This document shows positions 27,283 through 36,038 of a DNA stretch of 64,000 bases, piece after piece (the stretch's first letter is position 1; each line of letters starts with the position of its first letter). Position numbers and translations under genes: made by a program. Where the stretch lies: positions 20,173 to 84,172 of the forward strand of contig JBBSIN010000001.1 of NCBI GenBank assembly GCA_038232055.1, in the 5' to 3' direction. Origin of the DNA: JBBSIN01 sp038232055 (GTDB lineage Bacteria > Actinomycetota > Actinomycetes > JADGOV01). The notes beneath the pieces are model-generated. The model was not told the origin of the DNA. It saw nothing but the letters and a program-made list of their open reading frames with translations, and searched no databases.

Positions 27283-28749
27283 ATGGCGACGAGCGACCAG
27301 GAACGTCGGGTTCTCGATCGGGTGCCGAAGGGCCTCTACATCGGTGGCGAGTGGCGGAACGCGAGCGGTGGCCGAACCCTGTCGGTCGAGGATCCGGCGA
27401 CGACCGAGTCGCTCTGCGAGGTCGCCGACGCAACGCCGGAGGACGCCATCGCCGCCCTCGATGCGGCGTGCAAAGCACAGGCTTCGTGGGCGGTGACCGC
27501 GCCCAGGGAGCGCAGTGAGATCCTGCGCCGCTCGTACGAGCTGCTCAACGAGCGGGCCGACGAGTTCGCCCTGCTCATGACACTGGAGATGGGCAAGAAC
27601 GTCACCGAGTCAAAGGCCGAGATCGTCTACGCCGCGGAGTTCTTCCGGTGGTTCGGGGAGCAGGCGGTGCGGATCGACGGCCGCTGGTCGCGTGAGCCGG
27701 GCGGCAAGGGCCGGCTGCTGACGATGCAGCAGCCGGTGGGACCGTGCCTGCTGATCACCCCATGGAACTTCCCGATGGCGATGGGCACTCGCAAGATCGG
27801 TCCGGCGATCGCTGCCGGCTGCACCATGGTCGCCAAGCCCGCCCAGCTGACGCCGCTGTCGATGAACATGCTCGCCGACGTGCTCGCCGAAGCCGGGCTG
27901 CCGGCCGGCGTTCTCAACGTGGTCACCGCCTCCTCGGCCGGGAAGACCGTCGGGCCGTTGCTGGCCGACCAGCGGCTGCGCAAGATGTCCTTCACCGGCT
28001 CGACCCCGGTCGGGAAAAGGCTGATGGAGCAGGCGGCGGGCAACCTGCTCCGGATATCGATGGAACTCGGCGGCAATGCGCCGTACCTCGTCTTCGACGA
28101 CGCCGACCTCGAAGCCGCGGTCGAGCAGGCGATGGTCGCGAAGATGCGCAACATGGGCGAATCCTGCGTCGCCGCCAACCGGTTCCACGTGCATGAGTCG
28201 ATCTCGGAGGAGTTCGCCGCCCGGCTCGCCGAGAAGATGTCCTCGCTCAGGGTGGGCCGCGGCACCGAGCCGGATACCGACGTCGGGCCGCTCATCGACG
28301 ACGCCCAGCGGGGCAAGGTGCGCGAGTTGGTCGACGACGCAGTCGAACACGGCGCGAAGGTGGTGGTCGGCGGCTCGGCGCCGGACCGTCGCGGTTACTT
28401 CTTCGACCCGACCGTGATCAGCGGCGTGGAGGAGGACGCGCGGATGTACCGGGAAGAGATCTTCGGCCCGGTCGCGCCGGTCTACTCCTTCCGTACCGAC
28501 GAGGAGGCGCTGGCCGCCGCCAACGGCACCGAGTACGGGCTCGTGGCCTACGTCTTCACCCGCGACCTCGGCCGGGCGCTGCGCGTCGTCGAGGGGCTCG
28601 AGACGGGCATGGTCGGCCTCAACAAGGGGCTGGTGTCCAACCCGGCGGCACCGTTCGGTGGCGTGAAGTGGTCCGGTTTCGGCCGCGAGGGCGGCTCGGA
28701 GGGCATCGAGGAGTACCTCTCGACGAAGTACGTCGCCATCGACGCCTGA
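27283..28749 (+). CDS. gabD: NAD(P)-dependent succinate-semialdehyde dehydrogenase-like aldehyde dehydrogenase
   Basis: A 488-residue ALDH. The cofactor loop is [20 protein letters not shown]. The glycine motif is FTGSTPVGK, the general-base Glu is in SMELGGNAP and the nucleophile Cys is in [12 protein letters not shown]. The C-terminal [28 protein letters not shown] is characteristic of GabD/SSADH (shown split here: [11 protein letters not shown], then [15 protein letters not shown]). It oxidises succinate semialdehyde to succinate; other short semialdehydes are possible. The ATG at 27283 was preferred to one 8 codons upstream because the family starts here. It is monocistronic. Confidence 0.85.
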   Translation: MATSDQERRVLDRVPKGLYIGGEWRNASGGRTLSVEDPATTESLCEVADATPEDAIAALDAACKAQASWAVTAPRERSEILRRSYELLNERADEFALLMTLEMGKNVTESKAEIVYAAEFFRWFGEQAVRIDGRWSREPGGKGRLLTMQQPVGPCLLITPWNFPMAMGTRKIGPAIAAGCTMVAKPAQLTPLSMNMLADVLAEAGLPAGVLNVVTASSAGKTVGPLLADQRLRKMSFTGSTPVGKRLMEQAAGNLLRISMELGGNAPYLVFDDADLEAAVEQAMVAKMRNMGESCVAANRFHVHESISEEFAARLAEKMSSLRVGRGTEPDTDVGPLIDDAQRGKVRELVDDAVEHGAKVVVGGSAPDRRGYFFDPTVISGVEEDARMYREEIFGPVAPVYSFRTDEEALAAANGTEYGLVAYVFTRDLGRALRVVEGLETGMVGLNKGLVSNPAAPFGGVKWSGFGREGGSEGIEEYLSTKYVAIDA

Positions 28750-28835
28750 ACGCTTTCCCCCCGGGCGCTGGCTAGGAAGCGGCCGACCTGCTGCCGGTAT
28801 CCTGCCCCTCGGCGGGTCGGGCTTCGACTCGTCGA

Positions 28836-28929
28836 GGAGGCTTCGCCTAGTCCGGTCTATGGCGCCGCACTGCTAATGCGGTTGGGGGCTTCAACCCCCT
28901 CCCGGGTTCAAATCCCGGAGCCTCCGCCA
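28836..28929 (+). tRNA. tRNA-Ser (anticodon GCT)
   Basis: A class II tRNA. The 7-bp acceptor GGAGGCT (28836-28842) pairs with AGCCTCC (28919-28925), with discriminator G28926 and an encoded CCA at 28927-28929. The anticodon arm is CCGCA-CTGCTAA-TGCGG (anticodon GCT). A long variable arm (TTGGGGGCTTCAACCCCCT) is typical of tRNA-Ser, and the T arm is CCGGG-TTCAAAT-CCCGG. Confidence 0.97.
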
Positions 28930-28970
28930 CCCTTCGGTCTGCCGGGGTGAACCCGCCGGCGCCGAAGGGT
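28929..28970 (+). terminator. Hairpin terminator after tRNA-Ser
   Basis: A 9-bp stem (ACCCTTCGG at 28929-28937 with CCGAAGGGT at 28962-28970) is followed by TATTTGC. It directly follows the tRNA 3' end. Confidence 0.65.
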
Positions 28971-29093
28971 TATTTGCTAGTGCAGAGGACGACATGACGT
29001 TCGTAGGGCAGGGCGGCTTGGAATCGCAAGTCTTGCCGATGCTGGACGAGTACCCCGCCGTCGTCGCAATGGAGGCACCTGCGGAGTCCGACG

Positions 29094-29411
29094 GTGGCTA
29101 ACTTCGCGCTGAGCCTGGTGCATGGGTCAGGCTGGGACGACTCGCTCGGCATCCGTGAGCAGGCCGGCTGGGCAGAGCACGCCGCGTTCATGGACGGCTT
29201 GGTTGCCGGTGGCTTCATCCTGCTCGGCGGCCCGGTCGGTGACGGTCGGCAGACGCTGCACGTGGTCGAAGCGGAGGACGAGCACCAGGTCCGCCTGCGT
29301 GTTGCCGAGGATCCGTGGGCGCGCGCCGGACTGCTGCAGGTCGGTTCGATTCAACCTTGGGCCCTCTGGCTTGACGTCAGAAACGACACGAGCTGGAGAA
29401 CTGGCAACTGA
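29094..29411 (+). CDS. YciI-family protein
   Basis: A 105-residue protein of the YciI/YCII (dimeric alpha-beta barrel) superfamily. The conserved pattern is visible: the HAAFMDGLVAGGFILLGGPVGDG segment (split: HAAFMDGLVAGG, then FILLGGPVGDG) with the central His and Asp, followed by LRVAEDPWARAGLLQVGSIQPWAL. Members are small putative lyases or chlorodienelactone-isomerase-like proteins, and the function here is unknown. The GTG start at 29094 follows GGCACCTGCGGAG. It lies in the accessory-looking zone after tRNA-Ser, next to toxin-antitoxin remnants. Confidence 0.75.
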   Translation: MANFALSLVHGSGWDDSLGIREQAGWAEHAAFMDGLVAGGFILLGGPVGDGRQTLHVVEAEDEHQVRLRVAEDPWARAGLLQVGSIQPWALWLDVRNDTSWRTGN

Positions 29412-29529
29412 CAGGCAGCGGGGCGGGCGACTGCCAGGCCAGCTCGAAGCACCGTGGTGGCGTTTGCCAGGAGCGCTGACACCGGCGCGTCATCCCCCAA
29501 TCACGGGATCTCTGCAGCCAACCAGGACA

Positions 29530-29685
29530 GCACAGCGCCTGACGGGAACCAGCGAGAAAAGCGCGCTGGTTCGCCAGGCCCTGCGGGCGTTGATCGAGCG
29601 CGAGAGCGCACGGCGCCTGTCTCAACTAGCCGGTAGCGAACCTGGCGCGAAGGCGATCCCGAGACGGCGAACCACGGCTGCGTGA
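29530..29685 (+). pseudogene. vapB: VapB-like antitoxin with unrecognisable N-terminus
   Basis: In frame with the VapC gene start, residues AQRLTGTSEKSALVRQALRA to the tail GSEPGAKAIPRRR match the helix-helix and toxin-binding part of VapB antitoxins. The expected N-terminal strand (about 12 residues, RTTLxLDDxLLxE-like) is not present in this or a neighbouring frame, and the nearest in-frame start is a TTG at 29464. The stop still overlaps the vapC GTG (GTGA). It is either a divergent antitoxin starting at the TTG or a decayed one that may no longer bind DNA. Confidence 0.55.
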
Positions 29686-30059
29686 TCCTCGTCGACACCT
29701 CCATCTGGATCGACCACCTCCGCGTCGGCGATCGGAAGCTCTCTGCACTTCTCTGGGACGGCCACGTACTGTCCCACCCGTTGGTGGTAGGCGAACTCGC
29801 ACTTGGCCCACTCAGTCGTCGCAGCGAGATCCTCGGGCTCCTCCGCAACCTTCCGCAAGCGAAGGGTGCGACGGACGCCGAGGTGCTGAACCTCGTCGAG
29901 AATCAGCAGCTGTTTGGGCTCGGCATCGGTTACGTCGACGCGCACCTGCTGGCCGCGACGATGCTGACAGCAGGTGCAGGCTTGTGGACGCGCAACAAGA
30001 AACTCGCGGCGGTCGCCACTCACCTCGGGCTCACCAGCCACCAGGCGCCGAGGGTTTGA
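29682..30059 (+). CDS. vapC: VapC-type PIN-domain ribonuclease toxin
   Basis: A 125-residue PIN domain. Acidic active-site residues are visible: Asp in ILVDTSIWIDHL, Glu in VVGELALG, and Asp in GIGYVDAHLLAA, followed by LWTRNKKLAAVA. VapC toxins cleave tRNA or rRNA when freed from VapB. The GTG start overlaps the stop of the VapB-like remnant, the standard coupled arrangement. If the antitoxin is truly broken, this toxin should be inactive, neutralised in trans or poorly translated. Confidence 0.88.
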   Translation: MILVDTSIWIDHLRVGDRKLSALLWDGHVLSHPLVVGELALGPLSRRSEILGLLRNLPQAKGATDAEVLNLVENQQLFGLGIGYVDAHLLAATMLTAGAGLWTRNKKLAAVATHLGLTSHQAPRV

Positions 30060-30062
30060 GCG

Positions 30063-30161
30063 AGATACGCCCTCGTCCTGCAGGTGCAGCGACTACTCGC
30101 CGGGCGCAGCCAGCGCGGACGCAAAATCCCTGACCTGTTGGTGGCCGCCGCCGTCACTGGC
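30063..30161 (+). pseudogene. Fragment of a second PIN-domain toxin gene
   Basis: Three bases after the vapC stop, in another frame, the sequence reads RYALVLQVQRLLAGRSQRGR followed by KIPDLLVAAAVTG. This is the middle-to-C-terminal signature of a different VapC subfamily (QRxLAxRSQxRGRKIPDLLIAA). It has no start and the rest of the domain is missing. It marks an earlier toxin-antitoxin insertion at this locus. Confidence 0.6.
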
Positions 30162-30224
30162 CAGGCTGCACGTGGGTGGTGCCAGCGGGCACCGTCGAGT
30201 AGCGCCGCCAGCGGTCGCTGCGAA

Positions 30225-30383
30225 CTACCCCTGAGGCTCCGGCGCCGTGTCGTCGCCCTCGTTGGCGCCGACGGCCTCCTCGGCCGCCTCGCCACCGGTG
30301 CTCTCGTCGCCGAGACTGGTGTCGAAGCCGGCGCTGTCGAGGTCGCGGCCGGGGGTGTCGTTGCCCTCGGTCGGTGTGGTCAT
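30225..30383 (-). CDS. Small acidic protein, 52 residues
   Basis: This short gene has an ATG at 30383 preceded by a clean GGAGG site 5 nt upstream. It encodes a 52-residue highly acidic, Gly/Thr/Asp-rich and probably disordered protein (MTTPTEGNDTPGRDLDSAG, then EAAEEAVGANEGDD). No family was recognised. The good ribosome site, strong codon bias at third positions and an intact frame argue that it is real. It is divergent from mscR; the shared upstream region holds three GGAACGCTCG repeats. Confidence 0.6.
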   Translation of the reverse strand: MTTPTEGNDTPGRDLDSAGFDTSLGDESTGGEAAEEAVGANEGDDTAPEPQG

Positions 30384-30399
30384 TGATGCCTCCTTGCTA

Positions 30400-30446
30400 G
30401 GAACGCTCGAGTTGGCAGGAACGCTCGCGCTTGGCAGGAACGCTCG
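30400..30446. repeat. Three GGAACGCTCG repeats in a divergent promoter region
   Basis: GGAACGCTCG starts at 30400, 30418 and 30437 (18-19 bp spacing), each flanked by similar bases (TTGGCAGGAACGCTCGCG-like). It lies between the start of the small acidic gene and mscR and may be an operator. Confidence 0.5.
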
Positions 30447-30491
30447 CGGCTAGTGTTCACCCCGTCGACAGCACACGCCGCGGGAGGGTGC

Positions 30492-31577
30492 ATGGCACAG
30501 GAGGTACGCGGGGTAGTCGCGTCCGAGAAGGGCGCTCCGGTGACCGTGGACACGATCGTCGTACCGGACCCGGGGCCGGGGGAGGCCGTCGTACGGGTGC
30601 AGGCCTGCGGGGTCTGCCACACCGACCTGCACTACCGCGAAGGCGGTATCAACGACGAGTTCCCCTTCCTCTTGGGTCACGAGGCCGCCGGCATCGTCGA
30701 GCAGGTGGGCGACGGCGTGGGCAATGTCGCCGAGGGCGACTACGTGATCCTGGCCTGGCGTGCGCCGTGCGGCACCTGCCGCGCGTGCCGGCGCGGCGAG
30801 CCGTGGTACTGCTTCGGGAGCCTCAACGCGGCGCAGCCCATGACGCTCGCCGACGGGACGCCGCTCTCGCCGGCGCTCGGCATCGGGGCGTTCGCCGAGA
30901 AGACGTTGGTGTCGGCTGCGCAATGCGTGCCAGTGGACCGGCGCGCCGATCCCGCCGCCGCCGGCCTCGTCGGCTGCGGCGTCATGGCCGGCTTCGGTGC
31001 AGCGGCGAACACCGGCGCCGTCCAGCGTGGCGACACGGTCGCGGTCATCGGCTGCGGCGGCGTCGGCAACGGCGCGGTGGCGGCGGCCGCGCTCGCCGGT
31101 GCCCGCAAGGTCATCGCGGTGGACGTTGACCGGCGCAAGCTCGACTGGGCGACCCGCTTCGGCGCCACCGACACCGTCGACGCGCGCAGCGAGGACGTCG
31201 TCGCGCGCATCCGCGAGCTGACCGACGGCTTCGGCGCCAACCTCGTCATCGATGCGGTCGGGCGGCCCGAGACCTACCGCCAGGCTTTCTACGCCCGCGA
31301 CCTTGCCGGCACCGTGGTCCTCGTCGGCGTACCGACGCCGGACATGACGATCGACCTGCCACTGATCGATGTCTTCGGCCGCGGGGGGGCGCTGAAGTCG
31401 TCCTGGTACGGCGACTGCCTTCCGACCCGTGATTTTCCGGCGCTCATCGACCTTTACCTGCGCGGCAAGCTGGACCTCGACGGGTTCGTGAGCGAGACGA
31501 TTTCGCTCGACGGCGTCGAGGAGGCGTTCCACAAGATGGAGCGCGGAGAGGTGCTGCGCTCGGTGGTCATGCTGTGA
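30492..31577 (+). CDS. mscR: S-(hydroxymethyl)mycothiol dehydrogenase (mycothiol-dependent formaldehyde dehydrogenase)
   Basis: A 361-residue zinc-dependent medium-chain alcohol dehydrogenase. Catalytic zinc ligands are in [11 protein letters not shown] and LGHEAAG. The structural zinc lobe is [15 protein letters not shown]. The NAD motif is [17 protein letters not shown]. The family pattern and the following MBL gene match the actinobacterial formaldehyde/S-nitrosomycothiol detoxification enzyme. ATG 30492 has a GGGAGGG site. It opens a four-gene operon in which three of the junctions overlap or abut. Confidence 0.88.
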   Translation: MAQEVRGVVASEKGAPVTVDTIVVPDPGPGEAVVRVQACGVCHTDLHYREGGINDEFPFLLGHEAAGIVEQVGDGVGNVAEGDYVILAWRAPCGTCRACRRGEPWYCFGSLNAAQPMTLADGTPLSPALGIGAFAEKTLVSAAQCVPVDRRADPAAAGLVGCGVMAGFGAAANTGAVQRGDTVAVIGCGGVGNGAVAAAALAGARKVIAVDVDRRKLDWATRFGATDTVDARSEDVVARIRELTDGFGANLVIDAVGRPETYRQAFYARDLAGTVVLVGVPTPDMTIDLPLIDVFGRGGALKSSWYGDCLPTRDFPALIDLYLRGKLDLDGFVSETISLDGVEEAFHKMERGEVLRSVVML

Positions 31578-32197
31578 GGATCGGCCACCTCGTCACGAGC
31601 GGCGTCTTCAGCCTCGACGGGCAGGACTTCGACGTCGACAACAACGTCTGGCTCTTCGGCGATGATCGCGAGGTCCTCGTCGTCGATGCCCCGCACGATG
31701 CCGCGGCCATCGCCCGTGCCGCTGGCGACCGCCTGGTCGTCGCGATCGCATGCACCCATGCGCACAGCGACCACGTCGACGCCGCGCTCGAGCTGGCCGA
31801 CCGGACCGGCGCGCCGGTGCTGCTGCACCCCGACGACCGCGTGCTGTGGGACCAGACCCATCCCGATCGCGGACCCGACGGGTCGCTCGCCGACGGGCAA
31901 GTGCTCTCCGTTGGCGGGACCGACGTGCACGTGCTGCACACGCCGGGGCATGCACCCGGGGCCGTCTGCTTCTACGTTCCTGGCGAGGGCGTGCTCTTCA
32001 GTGGCGACACGCTGTTCCAGGGCGGCCCCGGCGCCACCGGACGGTCATACAGCGACTTCCCGACCATCCTGCGGTCGATCCGTGAGCGGCTGCTTCCCCT
32101 GCCGCCGGACACCGTCGTGCACACCGGGCACGGCGACGACACGACGATCGGCGCCGAGGCCCCGTCGTACGACGACTGGGTCCGGAGAGGTCACTAG
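31574..32197 (+). CDS. MBL-fold metallo-hydrolase
   Basis: A 207-residue metallo-beta-lactamase-fold hydrolase with the metal motif [12 protein letters not shown], a His in [13 protein letters not shown], the Asp in [17 protein letters not shown] and a late His in HTGHGDDT. In mycobacteria the homologous gene sits beside mscR and is thought to act in mycothiol-linked formaldehyde detoxification, perhaps hydrolysing the S-formyl product; that role is inferred. The GTG start overlaps the mscR stop. Confidence 0.87.
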   Translation: MRIGHLVTSGVFSLDGQDFDVDNNVWLFGDDREVLVVDAPHDAAAIARAAGDRLVVAIACTHAHSDHVDAALELADRTGAPVLLHPDDRVLWDQTHPDRGPDGSLADGQVLSVGGTDVHVLHTPGHAPGAVCFYVPGEGVLFSGDTLFQGGPGATGRSYSDFPTILRSIRERLLPLPPDTVVHTGHGDDTTIGAEAPSYDDWVRRGH

Positions 32198-32743
32198 GTG
32201 GCGGTTCGGCTCAGCAGCGGCGCTGAGGCAGACGAGATCGCCGTACGCAACCTGATGACGGCGTACTTCTACGAGATGGCGACCTGGGATCCGGGCATCG
32301 CGATCAACCGCTTCGGGCTGCCGGTGTGGGCCGCCAACGGGCCGGGGCCTGCCACGATCGACGCGTGCACGCCGCACAACTGGTGGATCCGCGGCGAGTG
32401 CCACCGCTACGTGTTCCGCACGGACGATGACGCTGCCGCGGGGTACGCCGTTGTCTGCGACAACCGCGGCCACGTGCCGGCGGGCGCCGACTCCTACCTG
32501 CTCGACTTCTACGTGACCGGAAAGTACCGGCGGGCCGGGATCGGCAGGCAGGCCGCGACGATGCTGCTGGAGCGCCACCCTGGCAGGTGGGCGCTGTACA
32601 CCCTCGCCGACAACACGACGGCACAGGCATTCTGGCGGACCGTACTCGCGGCAGCCGCGGACGACGTGACCGAAGCGGAGGGCGGCACGGAGTTCCGCTT
32701 CCGCACCATGAGCGGCACCGTGAGACGGGGGAGTCCATCTTGA
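32198..32743 (+). CDS. GNAT-family N-acetyltransferase
   Basis: A 181-residue acetyltransferase. The acetyl-CoA pyrophosphate-binding loop is seen in the FYVTGKYRRAGIGRQAATML region (Q/R-x-x-G-x-G/A pattern: YRRAGIGRQA), followed by LYTLADNTTAQAFWR. The acceptor is unknown. The start abuts the MBL stop with no gap, and its stop overlaps the TTG start of the GH15 gene. The operon therefore joins a detoxification pair to a sugar hydrolase, whose logic is unclear. Confidence 0.78.
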   Translation: MAVRLSSGAEADEIAVRNLMTAYFYEMATWDPGIAINRFGLPVWAANGPGPATIDACTPHNWWIRGECHRYVFRTDDDAAAGYAVVCDNRGHVPAGADSYLLDFYVTGKYRRAGIGRQAATMLLERHPGRWALYTLADNTTAQAFWRTVLAAAADDVTEAEGGTEFRFRTMSGTVRRGSPS

Positions 32744-34584
32744 GCTCGGTGCCCATCGCCGACCACGCGTTGCTGTCCGACTGTCATTCGGCGGCACTGG
32801 TCAACACGGCTGGGTCGGTGGAGTGGCTCTGCTTCCCGCGGTTCGACAGCCCCTCCGTGTTCGCCCGGCTTCTCGACGACGACGCCGGTCACTGGTCGAT
32901 CCGGCCGGTTGAGAAGTACGACGCCAGCCGGCGCTACCTCGACCGGACGATGGTCCTCGAGACCACGTTCCGCAGCGGCGGCGGGGTCGTCGTGCTGGTC
33001 GACGCTCTCGCGGTCGGTCCGGAGAACACCGGGCACCGGCTCGGCGTCGGGTCGCCGCATCTGCTCATCCGCGACCTGCGCTGCACCGAGGGCGAGATCG
33101 AGCTGGAGATCTCCTACGCGCCGCGCCCGGAGTACGCCCGGGTTTCGCCGCTGCTGCGCGACTGCGACGGCGGCATCACGGCCCGCGGCGGCGCGGACTG
33201 GCTGGTGCTCACCTCTCCGGTGGAGCTTCGTCGCGACGGGTCGACCGCGACCGGCCGGGTGCGGCTGCGCGCCGGGGAGTCGCTGACCTTTGCGCTGCAC
33301 CGCTCGACACTGGAGCAGGAGCCCGCGCACGTCTGGTCGCAGGAGGACCTTGCGGCCCGTCTCGCCGCGACGGTCGAGGGATGGCGCTCCTGGTCGGCGC
33401 TGCACCAGAGCTACGAAGGGCCTTGGCAGGACCTGGTGCACCACGGCGGGCGGGTGCTGCAGGCGCTGACCTTCCAGCCGAGCGGGGCCATCGTGGCCGC
33501 GGCGACGACCTCCCTCCCCGAGGCGGTCGGCGGCGAACGCAACTGGGACTACCGCTACGCGTGGGTGCGCGATGCCAGCTTCACGATGAAGGCGCTATGG
33601 GTCGCGGCTTGCCCCGACGAGGCCGGCGACTTCTTCGCCTTCATGGCCACCGCGGCCGCCGCCTCGCTCGGGCCGGAGTCGATGCTGCAGATCATGTTCG
33701 GGGTCGGCGGCGAGCATGACCTGTCCGAGCGCAGCCTCGAGCACCTGAGTGGCTGGCGGAATAGCGCGCCGGTACGCGTCGGCAACGGTGCGTGGAACCA
33801 GCAGCAGATCGACGTGTACGGCGAGCTCCTCGACGCCGCGGGACGCCTCGCCGACCAGCTGGGCGACGTCGACGACGACGTACGGGCGTTCCTCGTCGCG
33901 TGTGCCGACACCGCGGCGTCGCGCTGGCACGACACCGACCAGGGCATCTGGGAGGTCCGCGGCGAGCCAAGGCACTACCTGTACTCCAAGGTCATGTGCT
34001 GGGTCGCCCTCGACCGCGCGGTGTCGCTCGCGGAGCGGCTCGGTGCAACGGACAAGGTCGCCGGCTGGAAGCGCGTTCAGCAGGAGATCCACCAGACCGT
34101 GCTTCGCGACGGGTGGAGCGAGCGGGCCGGCGCCTTCACCCAGTACTTCGGCACCGAGAACCTCGACGCCTCGGCCCTCATGCTGCCGATCGTCGGCTTC
34201 CTGCCGGCCGACGACCCGCGGATGGTTTCGACGATCGACGCGATCGAAAAGCGGCTCAGCGACGACAACGGGCTCGTCTACCGGTACCGGACCTCCGGTG
34301 ACGGCGGCGGCGACGGTGACGGGCTGGCCGGCGAGGAGGGCACCTTCTTGCTCTGCACGTTCTGGCTCGCGCAGGCACTCGCGTTGGCTGGCAACGTCGA
34401 CCGGGCGAGGACCGTCTTCGAGCGGGCGATCGGCTACGCCAACGACGTCGGGCTGCTGGCGGAGGAGGTCGACGAGACGACCGGCGAGCTGCTCGGCAAC
34501 TTCCCGCAGGCGTTCAGCCACATCGGCCTGGTGAACGCGGCGTGGGTGATCAGCGAGGCCGAGCGTACGGCGGCCGGGGACTGA
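32740..34584 (+). CDS. Glycoside hydrolase family 15 (glucoamylase/trehalase-like)
   Basis: A 614-residue enzyme: an N-terminal beta-sandwich (about 1-230, beginning SSVPIADHALLSDCHSAALV) then an (alpha/alpha)6 barrel. GH15 motifs are ERNWDYRYAWVRDASFT with the substrate-binding loop, WNQQQIDVYGELLDA, and the C-terminal catalytic acid region LLAEEVDETTGELLGNFPQA. Members release glucose from trehalose or alpha-glucans; many actinobacterial cytosolic ones are trehalases. The TTG start at 32740 has GGGGGAG 9 nt upstream and overlaps the previous stop. GTG 32749 is an alternative. Confidence 0.87.
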   Translation: MSSVPIADHALLSDCHSAALVNTAGSVEWLCFPRFDSPSVFARLLDDDAGHWSIRPVEKYDASRRYLDRTMVLETTFRSGGGVVVLVDALAVGPENTGHRLGVGSPHLLIRDLRCTEGEIELEISYAPRPEYARVSPLLRDCDGGITARGGADWLVLTSPVELRRDGSTATGRVRLRAGESLTFALHRSTLEQEPAHVWSQEDLAARLAATVEGWRSWSALHQSYEGPWQDLVHHGGRVLQALTFQPSGAIVAAATTSLPEAVGGERNWDYRYAWVRDASFTMKALWVAACPDEAGDFFAFMATAAAASLGPESMLQIMFGVGGEHDLSERSLEHLSGWRNSAPVRVGNGAWNQQQIDVYGELLDAAGRLADQLGDVDDDVRAFLVACADTAASRWHDTDQGIWEVRGEPRHYLYSKVMCWVALDRAVSLAERLGATDKVAGWKRVQQEIHQTVLRDGWSERAGAFTQYFGTENLDASALMLPIVGFLPADDPRMVSTIDAIEKRLSDDNGLVYRYRTSGDGGGDGDGLAGEEGTFLLCTFWLAQALALAGNVDRARTVFERAIGYANDVGLLAEEVDETTGELLGNFPQAFSHIGLVNAAWVISEAERTAAGD

Positions 34585-34617
34585 CCGGCCAACCGGCCGG
34601 GCACGCGGCCGCCTCCG

Positions 34618-36003
34618 CTACAGCCCGTAGGCCTCGAGCAGTCGCAGCCACACCTCACTGACCGTGGGAAACGACGGCACCGCGTGCCAGAGCCGGTCGA
34701 CCGGGACCTCACCGACGATCGCGATCGTCGCCGAGTGCAGCAGCTCCTGCATTCCCGGGCCGGTGAACGTCGCCCCGACGACGACGCGGCGCGCTTCGTC
34801 GACGACGAGCTGGCTGGTTCCGGCGATGCCGTTGCCGAGCGTGTAGGCGCCGGCCACACCGCCGGTGGGGGTGGTGACCACGCGGACCTCGAGGCCGCTG
34901 TCCCGGGCCGACGCTTCGGTGTGCCCCACCGCGCAGACCTGCGGGTCGGTGAACGTGACCCGCGGGATGGCGCCGTGGTCGGCCCGGTCGGCGGCGTCCT
35001 TGCCGAGGATGACGTCGGCGGCGAGTCGCGCCTGGTACTTGCCCATGTGGGTCAGCAGTGCTCGGCCGTTGCAGTCACCGACGGCGTAGAGCCAACCGCC
35101 GTCGACACCCGTCACCCGCAACCTGTCGTCGACGTCGACATATGTTCCGGTCGGTACGCCGACGCTGTCGAGCCCGATGTCGGCGGTCTTCGGCCGCCGG
35201 CCCACCGCGACGAGGATCTCGTCGCCCCTCAGCTCGCGTCCGTCGTCCAGTACGCCGACGACCGTGCCGTTCTCCCGCCGGGCGCCGGTCATCCGGACCC
35301 CGATGAGGACCGTGATGCCCTCGGCCTCGAACGCCTGGCGCACCTCGTCACCGGCGAACGGCTCCTCCCGGGCCAGCAACCGCTCGCCGCCCTCGACGAC
35401 GGTGACCTCGTCGCAGCCCAGGCGCCGGTAGGCCTGCGCCATCTCGGTGCCGACGGTGCCGCCGCCGAGTACGAGCAGCCGCCGCGGGAGTTTCTTCGCC
35501 TCGGTGACGGTGCGGTTGTCCCAGGGCCCGACGTCGGCCAGCCCGGGGATCGGCGGGACCGCCGGGCCGGTGCCGGTGGCGAGTACGACGGCCCTGCGGG
35601 CGGTGACCTGCCGCGTGGGACCGGCGGCTGCAACCACCTCGACGGTCCGCTCGGCCGCGAGCCGACCGTGGCCGCGGAGCAGCGCGATGCCCTCTCCCTC
35701 CAGCCAGGCGACCTGGCCGTCGTCCTTCCAGTCGCTGACCATGTAGTCGCGCTGCGCCAACGCGGCGTCGGTGTCCACCTCGCCGGTGACGGCTTCGGCC
35801 GCGCCCGGGACCCGACGGGCGGCGGCCAGCACGTCGCCCGGTCGGATCATCGTCTTGCTCGGGATGCACCCCCAGTACGAGCACTCACCGCCGACCAACT
35901 CGACCTCCACCAACGCCACCGAGAGGCCGCCGGCGGCGCACCGGCCGGCTGCGTTCTCCCCGGCCGGGCCGCCGCCGATCACGACGACGTCGTACTCGCT
36001 CAC
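34618..36003 (-). CDS. NAD(P)/FAD-dependent disulfide oxidoreductase-like protein
   Basis: A 461-residue flavoprotein of the class I disulfide reductase family: VVVIGGGPAGENAAGRC, redox pair CSYWGCIPSKTM, NAD(P) site LLVLGGGTVGTEMAQAY, and the FAD-binding YAVGDCNGRALLTHMG. The C-terminal dimerisation domain ends HAVPSFPTVSEVWLRLLEAYG, with His in the position of the usual catalytic base. Related to dihydrolipoamide dehydrogenase and mercuric reductase; substrate unknown. GTG 36003 was chosen; GTG 36030 adds nine residues. Confidence 0.85.
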   Translation of the reverse strand: MSEYDVVVIGGGPAGENAAGRCAAGGLSVALVEVELVGGECSYWGCIPSKTMIRPGDVLAAARRVPGAAEAVTGEVDTDAALAQRDYMVSDWKDDGQVAWLEGEGIALLRGHGRLAAERTVEVVAAAGPTRQVTARRAVVLATGTGPAVPPIPGLADVGPWDNRTVTEAKKLPRRLLVLGGGTVGTEMAQAYRRLGCDEVTVVEGGERLLAREEPFAGDEVRQAFEAEGITVLIGVRMTGARRENGTVVGVLDDGRELRGDEILVAVGRRPKTADIGLDSVGVPTGTYVDVDDRLRVTGVDGGWLYAVGDCNGRALLTHMGKYQARLAADVILGKDAADRADHGAIPRVTFTDPQVCAVGHTEASARDSGLEVRVVTTPTGGVAGAYTLGNGIAGTSQLVVDEARRVVVGATFTGPGMQELLHSATIAIVGEVPVDRLWHAVPSFPTVSEVWLRLLEAYGL

Positions 36004-36038
36004 CGCAGTCTCGCCCGCCGTCGCGTTCACCGTCGGGC

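Noticed and set aside
34585..34600. Short CCGGCC-AACC-GGCCGG hairpin between GH15 and the flavoprotein gene
   Set aside because: A six-bp stem of low-complexity GC sequence could arise by chance in this genome; too weak to call a terminator.
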